From: Pantoea sp. BAV 3049
Lineage (GTDB): Bacteria; Pseudomonadota; Gammaproteobacteria; Enterobacterales; Enterobacteriaceae
NCBI RefSeq assembly: GCF_009765445.1
Contig: NZ_WHOY01000031.1
Span: 5,029,231-5,093,230 of the forward strand
DNA: 64,000 nt
Direction: 5' to 3'
Shown: positions 1 through 9,048 of the stretch, piece by piece
Position numbering within the stretch: the first letter of the stretch is position 1
Layout: every line of letters begins with the position of its first letter
Made by a program: the position numbers and the translations under genes
The notes under the pieces: generated by a model
What the model was told of the DNA's origin: nothing
Seen by the model: the letters and a program-made list of their open reading frames with translations, nothing else
The model's database searches: none

Positions 1-6
1 GGCTCC

Positions 7-999
7 TCAGGGTTCCAGAATCCCGGCAATCTGCTGAGCGCTGAGCGAAATACCAAAAAAATTTTGATAGAAATCGTGGGTCTCTTCCACCATATCGATA
101 TCGGCAAAGCGCTGGGGATAGAGGGTTTTCGCCAGCCAGAGGATCTGTATCGCTTCTTCGCTGGTTTCCCGGCACCACCAGAACAGCCCCTGCGGATTCA
201 CATACACCCGATGATGCCGTACCGCAGAAGTTGACTGCCAGGCTGCCGACTCGCGGATGATCTCAGCATCTCTGCGGTTCATGGCAACGATCACTTCAGG
301 GTCAGCGGTCACCACTTTCTCCAATGGAACTTCTGCTGCTCCCCTTTTCCCGGCGGGGAACCACTGTTCCGCAACATTGACCGCACCGGAAAGATCCATC
401 CAGTCCTGATTCAGCGATGGGCGGCCGCTGGTTTTGAGCGGGCTGCCCATACTGTGATAAACCCTGGCGCGTCCTGCCGGAGGCAGATCTTCCAGCCGCT
501 GCTGGATCAGGGCGATATTATGATCAAAATAGCGCTGATAGCGCTGAGCTGTGGCTTCGGCATCCGGACCTAATGCTTTCGCAGTCAGTGTCACCCGCTC
601 GCGTAATGCCGCAATCGAGTTGGCCTGCAGCGCCAGGGTTTTCACCCCTGCCTGAGCCAGAATCTCCGGCTGACTGAGATGCATATTCTGCGGAATAATC
701 AGCAACTGGGCCTTCAGGGCAATCACCTGCTCAGGGTTGATCTCATGAGCGGTGGTGACGCCGATCGCCGGTACCCGTTCGATTCCGGGATAGATCTGGC
801 GGAACAGCGGTATACGCTGTGCCACCGCAGAAGTGCCGACAATATTCTCACCGTATCCCAGCATGGCAATAATGGTATTTTGCGCGGGCCATGGCGTGGC
901 TACGCGGATGTCACTATGCCCTTCAACTGCTGCCATGCCCGTGGCGGGGAGTAACAATACAGAAAGCAGCAGGGCTACAAGGCGTTGTTGAATATTCAT
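7..999 (-). CDS. Periplasmic ABC-transporter binding protein, siderophore/metal type
   Basis: Complete 330-residue protein. An N-terminal signal peptide (about residues 1-23, hydrophobic LLLSVLLLPATGMAA) is followed by a TroA/BtuF-like fold (Peripla_BP_2 type) built of two lobes, with family-like stretches such as GYGENIVG near residue 50 and EVIVAMNRRDAEI near 235. Proteins of this family deliver iron-siderophore, haem or cobalamin to an inner-membrane ABC permease. It lies 42 bp downstream of the TonB-dependent receptor on the same strand, so both probably belong to one uptake operon whose permease and ATPase genes would lie outside the left edge. The ligand is inferred only from the neighbouring siderophore-type receptor. 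No lipobox Cys is visible, so it is likely a soluble periplasmic protein. Confidence 0.8.
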   Translation of the reverse strand: MNIQQRLVALLLSVLLLPATGMAAVEGHSDIRVATPWPAQNTIIAMLGYGENIVGTSAVAQRIPLFRQIYPGIERVPAIGVTTAHEINPEQVIALKAQLLIIPQNMHLSQPEILAQAGVKTLALQANSIAALRERVTLTAKALGPDAEATAQRYQRYFDHNIALIQQRLEDLPPAGRARVYHSMGSPLKTSGRPSLNQDWMDLSGAVNVAEQWFPAGKRGAAEVPLEKVVTADPEVIVAMNRRDAEIIRESAAWQSTSAVRHHRVYVNPQGLFWWCRETSEEAIQILWLAKTLYPQRFADIDMVEETHDFYQNFFGISLSAQQIAGILEP

Positions 1000-1041
1000 G
1001 GTAATCCGGTGCCTCCCATCTGGAGGGCACCGCTCCGGTTA

Positions 1042-3236
1042 TCAGAAATCGAACGTCACTGAGGCCCGGACTTCACGACCCGCACCGGGAAATGCGCTGG
1101 CTGAACCGCCGCCGCCGTCAGTATCTGAAGGGAAGATCGAAGCCCAGTAGTGCTCATTGGTGATGTTATTCACCGTCAGGCGCAGAGTGGTCGGCACTTT
1201 ATTCAGTCTGGTGGTGTAGCGGGTGCCGAGATCCAGCGTGGTAAAGCTTTTGGCCCAGTTGGAATTGGTATCGCTGGCGGCGCGTTTGCTGGTGTAGTGA
1301 ATATTCGCGCTGTAAACCAGCGCCTGCATGAATGGCAGGCTGTATTCCATCAGCATATTTGCCTGAACTTTTGGTACACCCACCACCTGTTTATTGCTGG
1401 TGCTGTCTGAGACCGTGTTTTTTAACTTTGGATCGAGGAAGGTGACGCCGCTGTAGATATTCAGATCTTGCCAGATGCTGCCACTGGCGGTCAGGTCCAG
1501 CCCCTTATTCACCTGGTTACCCTGTTTTTTGTAGGTCATGTCAGAAGGATCGACATAGGCAAAAGGGGCTCCAGGCGGAACAGCGCCGCACCAAGGTTTA
1601 TACCACTGAACTCTTTCTTCAGACCGATTTCATATTGCTGGCTGCGATACGGATCCAACGATTGACCCTCATTTTTTACGCCCACCCCGAGCGGCGCAGT
1701 GCCTCCCTGTTCCAGTGAATCTGCGTAACTGATCCAGGCCATCAGCGACGGGGTGATTTTGTACATGACGGCCGCATTCGGGCTTAAACCTTTGGCGGTA
1801 GTCTCGCCGGTTTTACTTCCCTGCTTGCTGTAGCTGCGGGTTTCCAGCCAGCTCTGGCTCAGGTAAAACATCGTGGACCATTGCGGGGAGAACGTCACGC
1901 TGTCGCCGACGGTGATGCTTTGCTGGGTATTCACGCTGGACCTGTAACGGTCACCGTTTTTACGAATGCGTCCATTGCCCGGTTCTTCCATCGGGGCGGG
2001 GTGGTAAAAGTTGGAAGTGCCCAGGTCATAACGCTTGCTGGTCCCTTTCGCACCATAAATTGACCAGACATAGCCGTTGGTGGAGAACGCCAGATCGTGT
2101 CCGATATCGCCGGTATTTGCGTGACCGTTAAGCGTCACCGTGTTGCTCAGAACCCGAAAACGTCCGGCTGCGGCGGAATCACTGATTGATCGTGCAACAG
2201 TGCCGTCATTATCTTTGAGGGTACTGGAGACTGTACGCATAGCGCGATCTGCCTGCTGGAACCCCACTCCCGCAGTCAGCCACCACTCTTCGTTGAAATA
2301 GTGGATCAGACGGCTGCTGAGAGTATCCGTGGTCAGATCGTTCCCGGTGGTTGGCAGGGTATAGTTCTTATTTTTCGGATCGGGAGCCGAAGGCAGGTCG
2401 ATCCCTTTACCGTAGCTGAACCCGCCGACATAACCTTTTTGCAGAAACTCATAGTGGCTGGCATCCAGCTGCAGCTGGGTGCCCGACTGGATATTCCAGT
2501 CCAGATCCAGCGAAACCAGCTTGCGGCGGAGCGTGCTGTCATCAACGTTACCTTCGCCTTCCTGATCCACCAGGTTCAACCTGTAGCCGAAGCGCTGCCG
2601 ATGGTCAAAATGCCCTCCCAAATCCGCAGAGCCGCTGAAGGCATTGCGATTCTGATAGCCCACGCTCACGCGGCGAAGCGGTTCAGCCGTCGGACGTTTA
2701 GCCACGAAATTAAACTGTCCTGCCGGGCTGGCCGGGCCGTACAGTGCGCCGGTCAGGCTGTTAATCACATCCAGCCGCTCCAGCATCTCCACCGGGAAGG
2801 CGGTAGTGGAGACGATATTCAGCCCGTCGAGGCGACTGTTTGCGGCCACGCTTCCTTGCATTCCGCGGCTTTGCGGGCGACCCACATCCATGCCACCACG
2901 GGCCTGCATCTGGCTGCCCGAAGTATATTTCAGCAGTTCGCTGACGCTCTGCGCCTGCTGGTTGGCAATCATCTCTTTGCTGACGGTATTGGTGGAATAG
3001 GGCAGATCAGCCCAGGCTCTGTTACCGAGAGGGCCGAGTTCAATGTCAGGAGTGACAAATCCGGCACCGGCCTGATTGGCGGCCACCTGACCGGAAGATT
3101 TCCGGGCGGTCACCACCATCGTTGTCTCTTTCTGCGGCTGAGTTTGATTAATTGAAGAAGAGGGTGTATCCGCAGAGGCTGCAGTTACCATCCCGGGCAG
3201 AGTGGTCAGCACCGTGACCAGCAAGATCTTATCCAT
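1042..3236 (-). pseudogene. TonB-dependent siderophore receptor, frameshifted
   Basis: Outer-membrane gated channel for ferric siderophores. One gene is split into two overlapping frames: 3236-1536 carries a signal sequence, a TonB box (TMVVTA near residue 40), the plug domain (roughly 75-185, with the QSVSELLKYTSG and PASPAGQFNFVAKRP stretches) and most of the barrel; 1539-1042 carries the last strands and ends in the expected C-terminal Phe (ASVTFDF). The shift lies near 1561-1568, where four A are followed by four G on the plus strand; one missing base there would restore a reading through FAYVDPSDMTYKKQG. Without the last strands the barrel should not assemble, so the allele is either dead or a homopolymer sequencing error. 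The intact protein would be about 730 residues. It is first in an operon with the binding protein downstream. Confidence 0.85.
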
Positions 3237-3438
3237 AAGTTTTGCTCCGTTGTGTAGAGCGTTATATTACGATCGCAAGAGTGGGATATTTTGATCTCAG
3301 TCAGGCCAGCCTGCGTTCAACATTTGGCGTACCAATAACGTGCGGTAGAGCTGGTTTCTTATTAATCTGCTCATTGATTAAAAGCAATGTTGCAAAACTG
3401 TTATCATCAGGACAGTTCAGGCAACGGAGCAGGGTGAA

Positions 3439-4140
3439 ATGGCGGGAATGGTTTTACTGCCGGGCGTGATGTGTGACGCCGGGCTGTGGCAGGAAATGGC
3501 AGAGGATCTGGCAGCATTCGGACCGCTGGTTTATGGCGATTTATCCCGTGATGCTTCACTGGAAGAGATGGCGACAAGCGTGCTTTCAGAAGCTCCGGCA
3601 CGGTTTACGTTGGTGGGGTTTTCAATGGGGGGGTTTGTCGCCCGGGAAATGATCCGCCAGGCACCCGACCGGGTGGAAAGGCTGATTCTGATTGCCACCT
3701 CCAGCCAGCAGGATAGCCAGCAGGCACAGTCTTTCAAAGCGTCCACCGCAAAATCACTGTCTGCTTCCCACGGGGCTTTTCGGGGCCTGGGCCATAAAGC
3801 CATCGCGCTTTCGCTCAGTGAAAAACATGCTGACAACGAACGCCTGCAGTCTCAAATTCATCAGATGAGCCTGCGAATGGGAAAAGAGGCGTATTGTCGC
3901 CAGTTGCTGATGGCGCGCAACAGCGACACGCACCTGCTGAGCCAGATTTCCTGCCCGACGTTAGTGATTGCTGCCCGGCAGGATCGGATGCGCAGCGTGC
4001 AGGAATCCCGGACGCTGCATGAGCATATTCCTCATGCCCGGCTTGAAATCATTGATGATTCGGGACATATGTTGCCGCTGGAGCAGCCTGCCGCGCTGAT
4101 GCAGGTGATGCAGCGCTGGCTGGCAGCTACGCCGGTATAA
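3439..4140 (+). CDS. Alpha/beta-fold hydrolase
   Basis: Single-domain alpha/beta hydrolase of 233 residues, cytoplasmic (no signal peptide). The nucleophile elbow GFSMGG puts the Ser at about residue 62, the acid is probably Asp182 (ARQDRMRS) and the His is about 210 (DDSGHMLPLE), a complete catalytic triad in the normal order. The short cap and the HMLPLE ending resemble small esterase/aminoacrylate-hydrolase-like enzymes, but no substrate can be assigned. It is divergent from the TonB receptor. The start is ATG at 3439, preceded by GGAGCAGGG with suitable spacing. It is a single gene, since the next gene begins more than 100 bp downstream. Confidence 0.75.
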   Translation: MAGMVLLPGVMCDAGLWQEMAEDLAAFGPLVYGDLSRDASLEEMATSVLSEAPARFTLVGFSMGGFVAREMIRQAPDRVERLILIATSSQQDSQQAQSFKASTAKSLSASHGAFRGLGHKAIALSLSEKHADNERLQSQIHQMSLRMGKEAYCRQLLMARNSDTHLLSQISCPTLVIAARQDRMRSVQESRTLHEHIPHARLEIIDDSGHMLPLEQPAALMQVMQRWLAATPV

Positions 4141-4266
4141 ACATTTACTAAAAATAATGCAGAAACACGCTCAAAAAATGATGTGAAAGGGTAAATTAGC
4201 TGAGTTTTTTGGCAACATAGTGCACGGATGCATACGGGCCTTAACAGGAAAGATAATCAGGCAGAG

Positions 4267-4713
4267 ATGGCATTAATGAAAAAATGGTTACTGGCGCTGG
4301 GCATGGCGCTGTTTGCTTTGCACGCCGGAGCGGCGGAACAAATTAACGACCCTCAGACTGCCAGCAAAAACTTCTACAGTTGGTATCTCAGCGCATTGAG
4401 CAAGGATGAAAGCCCAATCGATGAGCACGATCCGCTGCTGAACGAGTATGTAACGCCGCAGCTGCTGCAAAAAATTTACGTGCTGATTAAAAGCCCGGAC
4501 GGCATGGATGACGACTACTTTCTGCAGGATCAGGACTACAGCGATGCCTGGGTGGATCACGTCAGCGTCAGCCGCTTCACTATCAATGGCGATACCGCCT
4601 CTGGTGACGTGACGCTGGGTAACGATCCTGACGATCAGCAGCAACTACTGATTACCATGCACCGGGATCGTAAAGGCTGGAAAATTGATGACGTAGGAAA
4701 AGAGAATAAATAG
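4267..4713 (+). CDS. Secreted DUF3828-type protein
   Basis: Small exported protein of about 148 residues. A typical signal peptide (MKKWLLALGMALFALHAGAA) is followed by a domain rich in Asp and aromatic residues (FYSWYLSAL, DDDYFLQDQDY, GDVTLGNDPDDQQ), which resembles the DUF3828 family of periplasmic proteins of unknown role. Starts at 4267 or 4276 both yield the signal peptide; an upstream in-frame ATG at 4228 would add an odd polar extension and is less likely. The C-terminal W-K-I-D-D-V motif is commonly seen at the end of NTF2-like/DUF3828 folds. No function is known to me. Confidence 0.7.
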   Translation: MALMKKWLLALGMALFALHAGAAEQINDPQTASKNFYSWYLSALSKDESPIDEHDPLLNEYVTPQLLQKIYVLIKSPDGMDDDYFLQDQDYSDAWVDHVSVSRFTINGDTASGDVTLGNDPDDQQQLLITMHRDRKGWKIDDVGKENK

Positions 4714-4744
4714 CCCCGCACAGGCAGGGCTGAAGGCGGGGCGA

Positions 4745-5677
4745 TCAGATATGATCGGCAAACTGCTGGCTGAGCGTATCCAGCAGTTCGTAACGCTTGC
4801 GGTATTCTGAGCGCTTCTTGCTGACGATCTCTTCAAGCGGTTTACGCGGGAAGGCGAGTGGGATCTCATAGAGTTTTGACGACAGCGGTTTAGCGTTCAG
4901 CGTTTCCCAGAACTCGTTATAGCTGGCATGAAACAGGCTTTTCTTCTTCAGGCGATAGCGGAGGCTCCGGAAGATATGACCGGTATCGCTGACGGCCTGA
5001 ATTTGTGCAACGCCCGTCGCTCCGCAGAACAACACCAGCGTCTCCATCAGCAGACGTTTCGGGAACAAGCCATAACAGGCTTTGGTCGCCTCCCGGATCA
5101 TCTCATGCGGCGTGTCCCGGTGGGCACCCTGAATGCCGCCAATCACCACCACTTTATCCTCATTCTGCCGGGTCACGGCAAAGGTCAGCATGGCCAGTTT
5201 CACTTCATTAAAGGTGATAAACAGGTTCACTTCTCCTTCGCGCTCGCAGCGGCCGGTACAGGCCAGAGTGATCCCGAACTGCTCGCCATTTTTCCCGCTG
5301 AAACGAATTAATTCGACTCCCTGCTCAGTCAGCATTGCCTGGCGCAGACGCGGGGAGGCCAGATTTTTAGTGAAGTCATAGTGATCGATCACCGCCTGCA
5401 CGCGCCTCATCACCGGCATGCCGCCATAAAGGTAAGGGCGGTGAATCTTGCTCGGTAGCGTGTGCTGGATCGACAAAATATCGCGCATCACCGGCTCTGC
5501 TGAAATGGCGTTCACCAGCCGGTGCGTGGGGGCCGGGTAAACCAGAGAACGCATCAGATATTTGACCCGATACTCACGGTCATACCAAAGCTTGCCAGGC
5601 TTCAGCTTGCCGTTCACCAGAGACAGGAAAAAGGTCAGGCTGGTCTCCTGACGGGGAGCGAGTGTGGTATCAGACAT
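4745..5677 (-). CDS. VirK/YbjX family protein (DUF535)
   Basis: Cytoplasmic protein of 310 residues of the DUF535 family (VirK of Shigella, YbjX of E. coli, YPO-type homologues). Family-like signatures include HRPYLYGGMPVMRR near residue 95, ELIRFSGKNGEQFG, GGIQGAHRD and the C-terminal ELLDTLSQQF. Members are linked to PhoP-dependent resistance to cationic peptides and, for VirK, to surface placement of a virulence factor, but no biochemical activity is established. ATG at 5677 is preferred over the upstream frame extension to 5725 because an AGGA lies 9 nt ahead of it. It is a single gene converging with the DUF3828 gene. Confidence 0.8.
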   Translation of the reverse strand: MSDTTLAPRQETSLTFFLSLVNGKLKPGKLWYDREYRVKYLMRSLVYPAPTHRLVNAISAEPVMRDILSIQHTLPSKIHRPYLYGGMPVMRRVQAVIDHYDFTKNLASPRLRQAMLTEQGVELIRFSGKNGEQFGITLACTGRCEREGEVNLFITFNEVKLAMLTFAVTRQNEDKVVVIGGIQGAHRDTPHEMIREATKACYGLFPKRLLMETLVLFCGATGVAQIQAVSDTGHIFRSLRYRLKKKSLFHASYNEFWETLNAKPLSSKLYEIPLAFPRKPLEEIVSKKRSEYRKRYELLDTLSQQFADHI

Positions 5678-5721
5678 GATGTGCATTCCTGTGGGAAAAC
5701 CACAGTGAAGCACCGCCAAAC

Positions 5722-5738
5722 TCAACGCCGTTTAAACT
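5722..5738 (-). promoter_or_regulatory. Possible PhoP box upstream of the virK/ybjX homologue
   Basis: On the minus strand the sequence reads AGTTTA, 5 nt, CGTTGA, close to the PhoP direct repeat GGTTTA-N5-GGTTTA, about 45 nt upstream of the chosen start. YbjX/VirK genes are known PhoP targets in related species. The second half-site has only partial agreement, so this is tentative. Confidence 0.25.
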
Positions 5739-5925
5739 GACCACAGAGGTTGAGGTTATCTTAATGTGGTTGAGTGAATGTTTAAAATGTGAAGATTTTA
5801 AGTCAAATTATTTATAATAACCGCTAGTTATTATGTGCTCGTGTTATTAAATGGTGACCATTTTACGGCTGCAGAATGGATTGCTGTTGCCAAAGATCGT
5901 AGTCTTAATGCCATTACGGTTGTAG

Positions 5926-6768
5926 ATGGAGGCAACTTTGCAGGGCGTACCGGCACAGTTCAGCTTTGACAAAGACCGCGCCCAGTTCCGGCACCTTGCC
6001 GGGTTACCAGGCGTGGAGCTTTATCACGCCCATATCTCACGCTATGCCTTTGAACCGCACACTCATGAAGCTTTTGGTATCGGCACCATCGATACGGGAG
6101 CGGAGCGCTTTCGTTATCGCGGCGCACAGCACATTGCACCTGCCCGGTCGCTGGTGCTGATGAATCCCGATGAACTTCATACCGGCGAATCTGCCAGTGA
6201 AAATGGCTGGCAATACCGGATGATCTATATCGATCCACAGCAGCTGGAAGCCATAACGGGTGAACGCGGTTGGTGGTTCTCGGATGCGGTACGTTTCGAT
6301 CCGCAGCGTGCCGTACAAATTTCCCGCCTGCTGGCTGCTTTATGGCACGTCAGGGAGCCGCTGGAAAGAGACGGGATGATGCAGTCCCTGATTGACCTGT
6401 TGCGTCCCCATGCCAGAATCGGTGACAAATTCCCCGATGAACCCGCGCATCGCTTCGACATTGTTAAAAGCTTCCTGCGCGATAATCTTTCCTGTTCCCT
6501 GACCCTGGCCGATCTTGCCGGGCTGGTCTCGCTCAGTCCGTATCATTTCCAGCGTCAGTTTAAGGCGCAGTTCCATGTCACTCCCCATCAGATGCTGATG
6601 GCCTTCCGTCTGTTCCGCGCCAAAGAACTCCTGACCCTGGGGCTGCCCGCCGCCGAAGTTGCCCTTGCCGTTGGGTTGACCGACCAGGCGCACCTGACCA
6701 AAACTTTTTCCGGACGTTATGGCATTACGCCAGTGCGCTATCAGAAACAGGTTGTAGCAAGCCGTTAA
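5926..6768 (+). CDS. AraC-family regulator with N-terminal cupin domain
   Basis: Transcription factor of about 280 residues. The N-terminal half is a cupin-like ligand domain (HAHISRYAFEPHTHEAFGIG, MNPDELHTGES), and residues 180-278 hold two helix-turn-helix motifs of the AraC type (LTLADLAGLVSLSPYHFQRQFK and AAEVALAVGLTDQAHLTKTF). It is immediately followed on the same strand by an EamA transporter, 75 bp away, a pairing common where the regulator senses the exported compound. The start is uncertain: ATG at 5926 is possible, but a perfect GGAGG at 5928-5932 sits 5 nt before an in-frame TTG at 5938, which may be the true start. Confidence 0.85.
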   Translation: MEATLQGVPAQFSFDKDRAQFRHLAGLPGVELYHAHISRYAFEPHTHEAFGIGTIDTGAERFRYRGAQHIAPARSLVLMNPDELHTGESASENGWQYRMIYIDPQQLEAITGERGWWFSDAVRFDPQRAVQISRLLAALWHVREPLERDGMMQSLIDLLRPHARIGDKFPDEPAHRFDIVKSFLRDNLSCSLTLADLAGLVSLSPYHFQRQFKAQFHVTPHQMLMAFRLFRAKELLTLGLPAAEVALAVGLTDQAHLTKTFSGRYGITPVRYQKQVVASR

Positions 6769-6843
6769 GCGCAATTTGCTACAATCTTTTTGCCTGTGCA
6801 CAGCAGACAATGGCGTTTTCTCTTTCTGATACTCAGGATAAAA

Positions 6844-7809
6844 ATGTTTGCTGGTGTTCTCTTTGCCCTCACCGCAGGGCTGATGTGGGGCCTGATCTTT
6901 GTCGGCCCGCTGCTGGTGCCGGAGTATCCCGGTGCTCTGCAATCCGTTGGGCGTTATGTGGCCTTCGGGCTGATCGCGCTGCCGCTTGCCTGGCGTGACA
7001 GGCAGCGGTTAAGCCTGCTGACACGCAGCGACTGGGTTGAAGCCCTCAAGCTGGCGCTGGTCGGTAACCTTCTTTATTACACCTGTCTGGCCAGCGCCAT
7101 CCAGCGTACCGGCGCTCCGGTTTCCACCATGATTATCGGGACGTTGCCAGTGGTCATTTCGGTCAGTGCCAATCTGCTTTATGGCCGTCATGATGGGCGG
7201 CTGGCATGGCGAAAGCTTGCCCCGGCCCTGGTGCTGATTGCCGGAGGGCTGGTTTTTGTCAACGTGGCGGAATGGCAGGGAGGCAGCCAGCAGGACGATC
7301 TGCTGCGTTATCTGAGTGGCATCCTGCTGGCAGTGGTCGCAATGGTTTGCTGGACATGGTATCCGCTGCGCAACGCACGCTGGCTGCGTGAGCATCCGGA
7401 CCGCAAAGCCACGACCTGGGCGACGGCTCAGGGCATCGCCACTTTACCGCTGGCGGTGGTGGGATATCTGCTGGTCAGCCTGCAATTGCACTTCACCCGC
7501 CCCGATTTTTCGCTGCCGCTGGGGCCGCGACCGGAAGTGTTTATTCCGCTGATGATCCTGATTGGCCTTCTCTGCTCCTGGCTGGGAGCGCTGTGCTGGA
7601 ATGAGGCGAGCCAGCGCTTGCCTACGGTACTGGTTGGCCCTTTGATCGTTTTCGAAACCCTTGCAGGGCTGGCCTATACTTTTCTGCTGCGAAGCAGCTG
7701 GCCACCATTACTGACCGCCTGTGGAATCGTCTGTCTCGTGGCTGGAGTGGTTCTGGCAACCAGGATAAAGCCTGAGCCGGTAGTCCAGCAATTAACTGTC
7801 TCAAAATGA
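6844..7809 (+). CDS. EamA/DMT-superfamily transporter
   Basis: Inner-membrane protein of 321 residues with about ten hydrophobic segments arranged as two EamA repeats, the drug/metabolite transporter fold (first repeat begins MFAGVLFALTAGLMWGLIF, second starts near YLSGILLAVVAMVCWTWYPL). Such proteins usually export amino acids, nucleosides or toxic metabolites. ATG at 6844 is chosen because AGGA lies 6 nt upstream and the membrane segment starts directly; the upstream in-frame ATG at 6790 would add a charged extension. It probably forms a unit with the AraC regulator upstream. A GC-rich hairpin lies just after the stop. Confidence 0.85.
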   Translation: MFAGVLFALTAGLMWGLIFVGPLLVPEYPGALQSVGRYVAFGLIALPLAWRDRQRLSLLTRSDWVEALKLALVGNLLYYTCLASAIQRTGAPVSTMIIGTLPVVISVSANLLYGRHDGRLAWRKLAPALVLIAGGLVFVNVAEWQGGSQQDDLLRYLSGILLAVVAMVCWTWYPLRNARWLREHPDRKATTWATAQGIATLPLAVVGYLLVSLQLHFTRPDFSLPLGPRPEVFIPLMILIGLLCSWLGALCWNEASQRLPTVLVGPLIVFETLAGLAYTFLLRSSWPPLLTACGIVCLVAGVVLATRIKPEPVVQQLTVSK

Positions 7810-7824
7810 GGTGATAATAACGGT

Positions 7825-7852
7825 CAGGGCCGGTTTTTAAATCCCGGTCCTG
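7825..7852 (+). terminator. Hairpin after the EamA gene
   Basis: CAGGGCCGG and CCGGTCCTG pair with one G-T wobble across a 10-nt loop, 15 bp after the stop codon. There is no T-run after the stem, so intrinsic termination would be weak. Confidence 0.45.
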
Positions 7853-8652
7853 CTACCGGGTGGCTCCTTCTTTAACCAATATTGTGATATCACCCGCATT
7901 TTTATCTCTAATTTTTTTCCTGAAATGCCGTTTTTTTTTCGCCAATCCCCTGGCACAGGAAGCAATTGTTCCTCTATAAGATTAATCGCTAATGCGATTC
8001 CTTCCTATTTTGGGACAGTCAATTTTCCCTGTTCATTAGCCGGATGGAAATTTTTGAGACGGTTTTTAATTTATCAAACCACCATTAACTCAAATTTTCC
8101 GCCCATTCTCTTTGAATGACAGGTCTGAAACGGCTTTGGAAACATTAGAAATACTGAGTTAAGATCTTGTCTTATGGTTGCTTTTCAGGCGAAATGCAGC
8201 CTGATGTTAAGCTTTACTACTTAATTAAAGGCGGTGTCATGGGTGGGGATGTTAAAGAATTGTCCGTTTGATGGGCTGTATCGTCAATTTTGTAAGTGGA
8301 ATATGAAATCATTTTTTGGAAGATGAGTGAGCATTATGAATCAATGTTAAAATAGAATACATCACTATTTTTGAACCAAAAGGGGGGGTTAGAGCGCTTT
8401 AAGTAAGTAGTGCTAATGTCATAATGGGGTGCATTTATCTCTTAGATTTGAGATAAATGCACCATTAACCATATGACTTTAATGCAAAAAAATTTTCTTG
8501 CGAAGGTAATCTGACGACCTGGCAGGTGACAGCCGTGATGATTAACTCATCAGGAAAATATGTCGCCTGAAAATGAAAGTATCTTTTTCAATTAACAGTG
8601 AGAATATTGTAATTTTTAGCTGGGCGAAGAAAAAATGTGTCGCCCGTCTCAA
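7853..8652. other. AT-rich gene-free stretch
   Basis: Eight hundred bases without a credible gene. Short open frames here (for example 7925-8119) have no recognisable protein features. Base composition drops well below the neighbouring core genes, which fits an acquired or degenerating segment next to the transposase fragment. The only strong internal structure is the long inverted repeat at 8428-8463. Confidence 0.6.
8428..8463. repeat. Perfect 14-bp inverted repeat with 8-nt loop
   Basis: GGTGCATTTATCTC is followed after ttagattt by its exact complement GAGATAAATGCACC. The stem is perfect, with no adjacent T-run on either strand. It stands alone, about 190 bp from the transposase fragment and 600 bp from the EamA gene. 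It could be a terminator of an unseen transcript, a small-RNA stem or a protein-binding site. Confidence 0.7.
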
Positions 8653-9048
8653 TTAATGATTTTCCAGGTTGTACGGATAATGATACACGCTGCGGCTAAT
8701 ATCCAGCAGCCGGCAGCTGCGGCGGGTACCGATTTCGTAAGTGTCCTGTAAAAAATTAACTGCCTGACGCTTGTCATTGGTAGTAAAGAAGTTTTTCAGG
8801 ACGCTCTGTAACATTGCCTTATCAGAAGAGAGCGTTAACAGTTCGCGCTCCATAGTGTGCACTTTCTCTTCCAACTCTTTGATTTTTCTACCCTCCTCAG
8901 AGAAAAGACCGGCATATTTCTTTTTCCAGCTATAGAAAGTGGCCTCGGAAATCCCCAGATCTTCACAGATCTCCTTTACTTTAACCCCGCACTCCGATGC
9001 TTTAATAGCATTGGTGATTTGCTCTTCTGTATATCGTGACTTTCTCAT
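8653..9048 (-). CDS. IS3-family OrfA-like protein with a short OrfB piece, isolated
   Basis: 131-residue protein. Residues 1-50 are the transposase helix-turn-helix of IS3/IS911 OrfA (RKSRYTEEQITNAIK, GISEATFYSWKKKYAG), residues 55-88 a leucine-zipper-like coiled coil (IKELEEKVHTMERELLTL), and the tail (DKRQAVNFLQDTYEIGTRRSCRLLDISRSVYHY) matches the beginning of OrfB, read in the same frame, with the integrase domain missing. In active IS3 elements OrfA and OrfB are joined by -1 frameshifting. I see no terminal inverted repeats or target duplication around it, so it is a remnant or a domesticated DNA-binding protein. The ORF is clean, with an ATG start and no internal stops. Confidence 0.7.
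   Translation of the reverse strand: MRKSRYTEEQITNAIKASECGVKVKEICEDLGISEATFYSWKKKYAGLFSEEGRKIKELEEKVHTMERELLTLSSDKAMLQSVLKNFFTTNDKRQAVNFLQDTYEIGTRRSCRLLDISRSVYHYPYNLENH

Noticed and set aside
2301-3155. Long plus-strand open frame opposite the TonB receptor
   Set aside because: Antisense shadow of a high-GC coding sequence with no ribosome site or family features.
3395-3412. TGATAACAG-type sequence upstream of the TonB receptor
   Set aside because: Only the left half resembles a Fur site (about 9 of 14 positions), far weaker than the site at 12538.
5835-5969. Open frame of 45 codons overlapping the AraC gene start
   Set aside because: GTG start without a ribosome site, overlaps the regulator in another frame and matches no family known to me.
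7925-8119. 64-codon open frame in the AT-rich stretch
   Set aside because: No ribosome site, low-complexity composition and no recognisable domain; probably chance.
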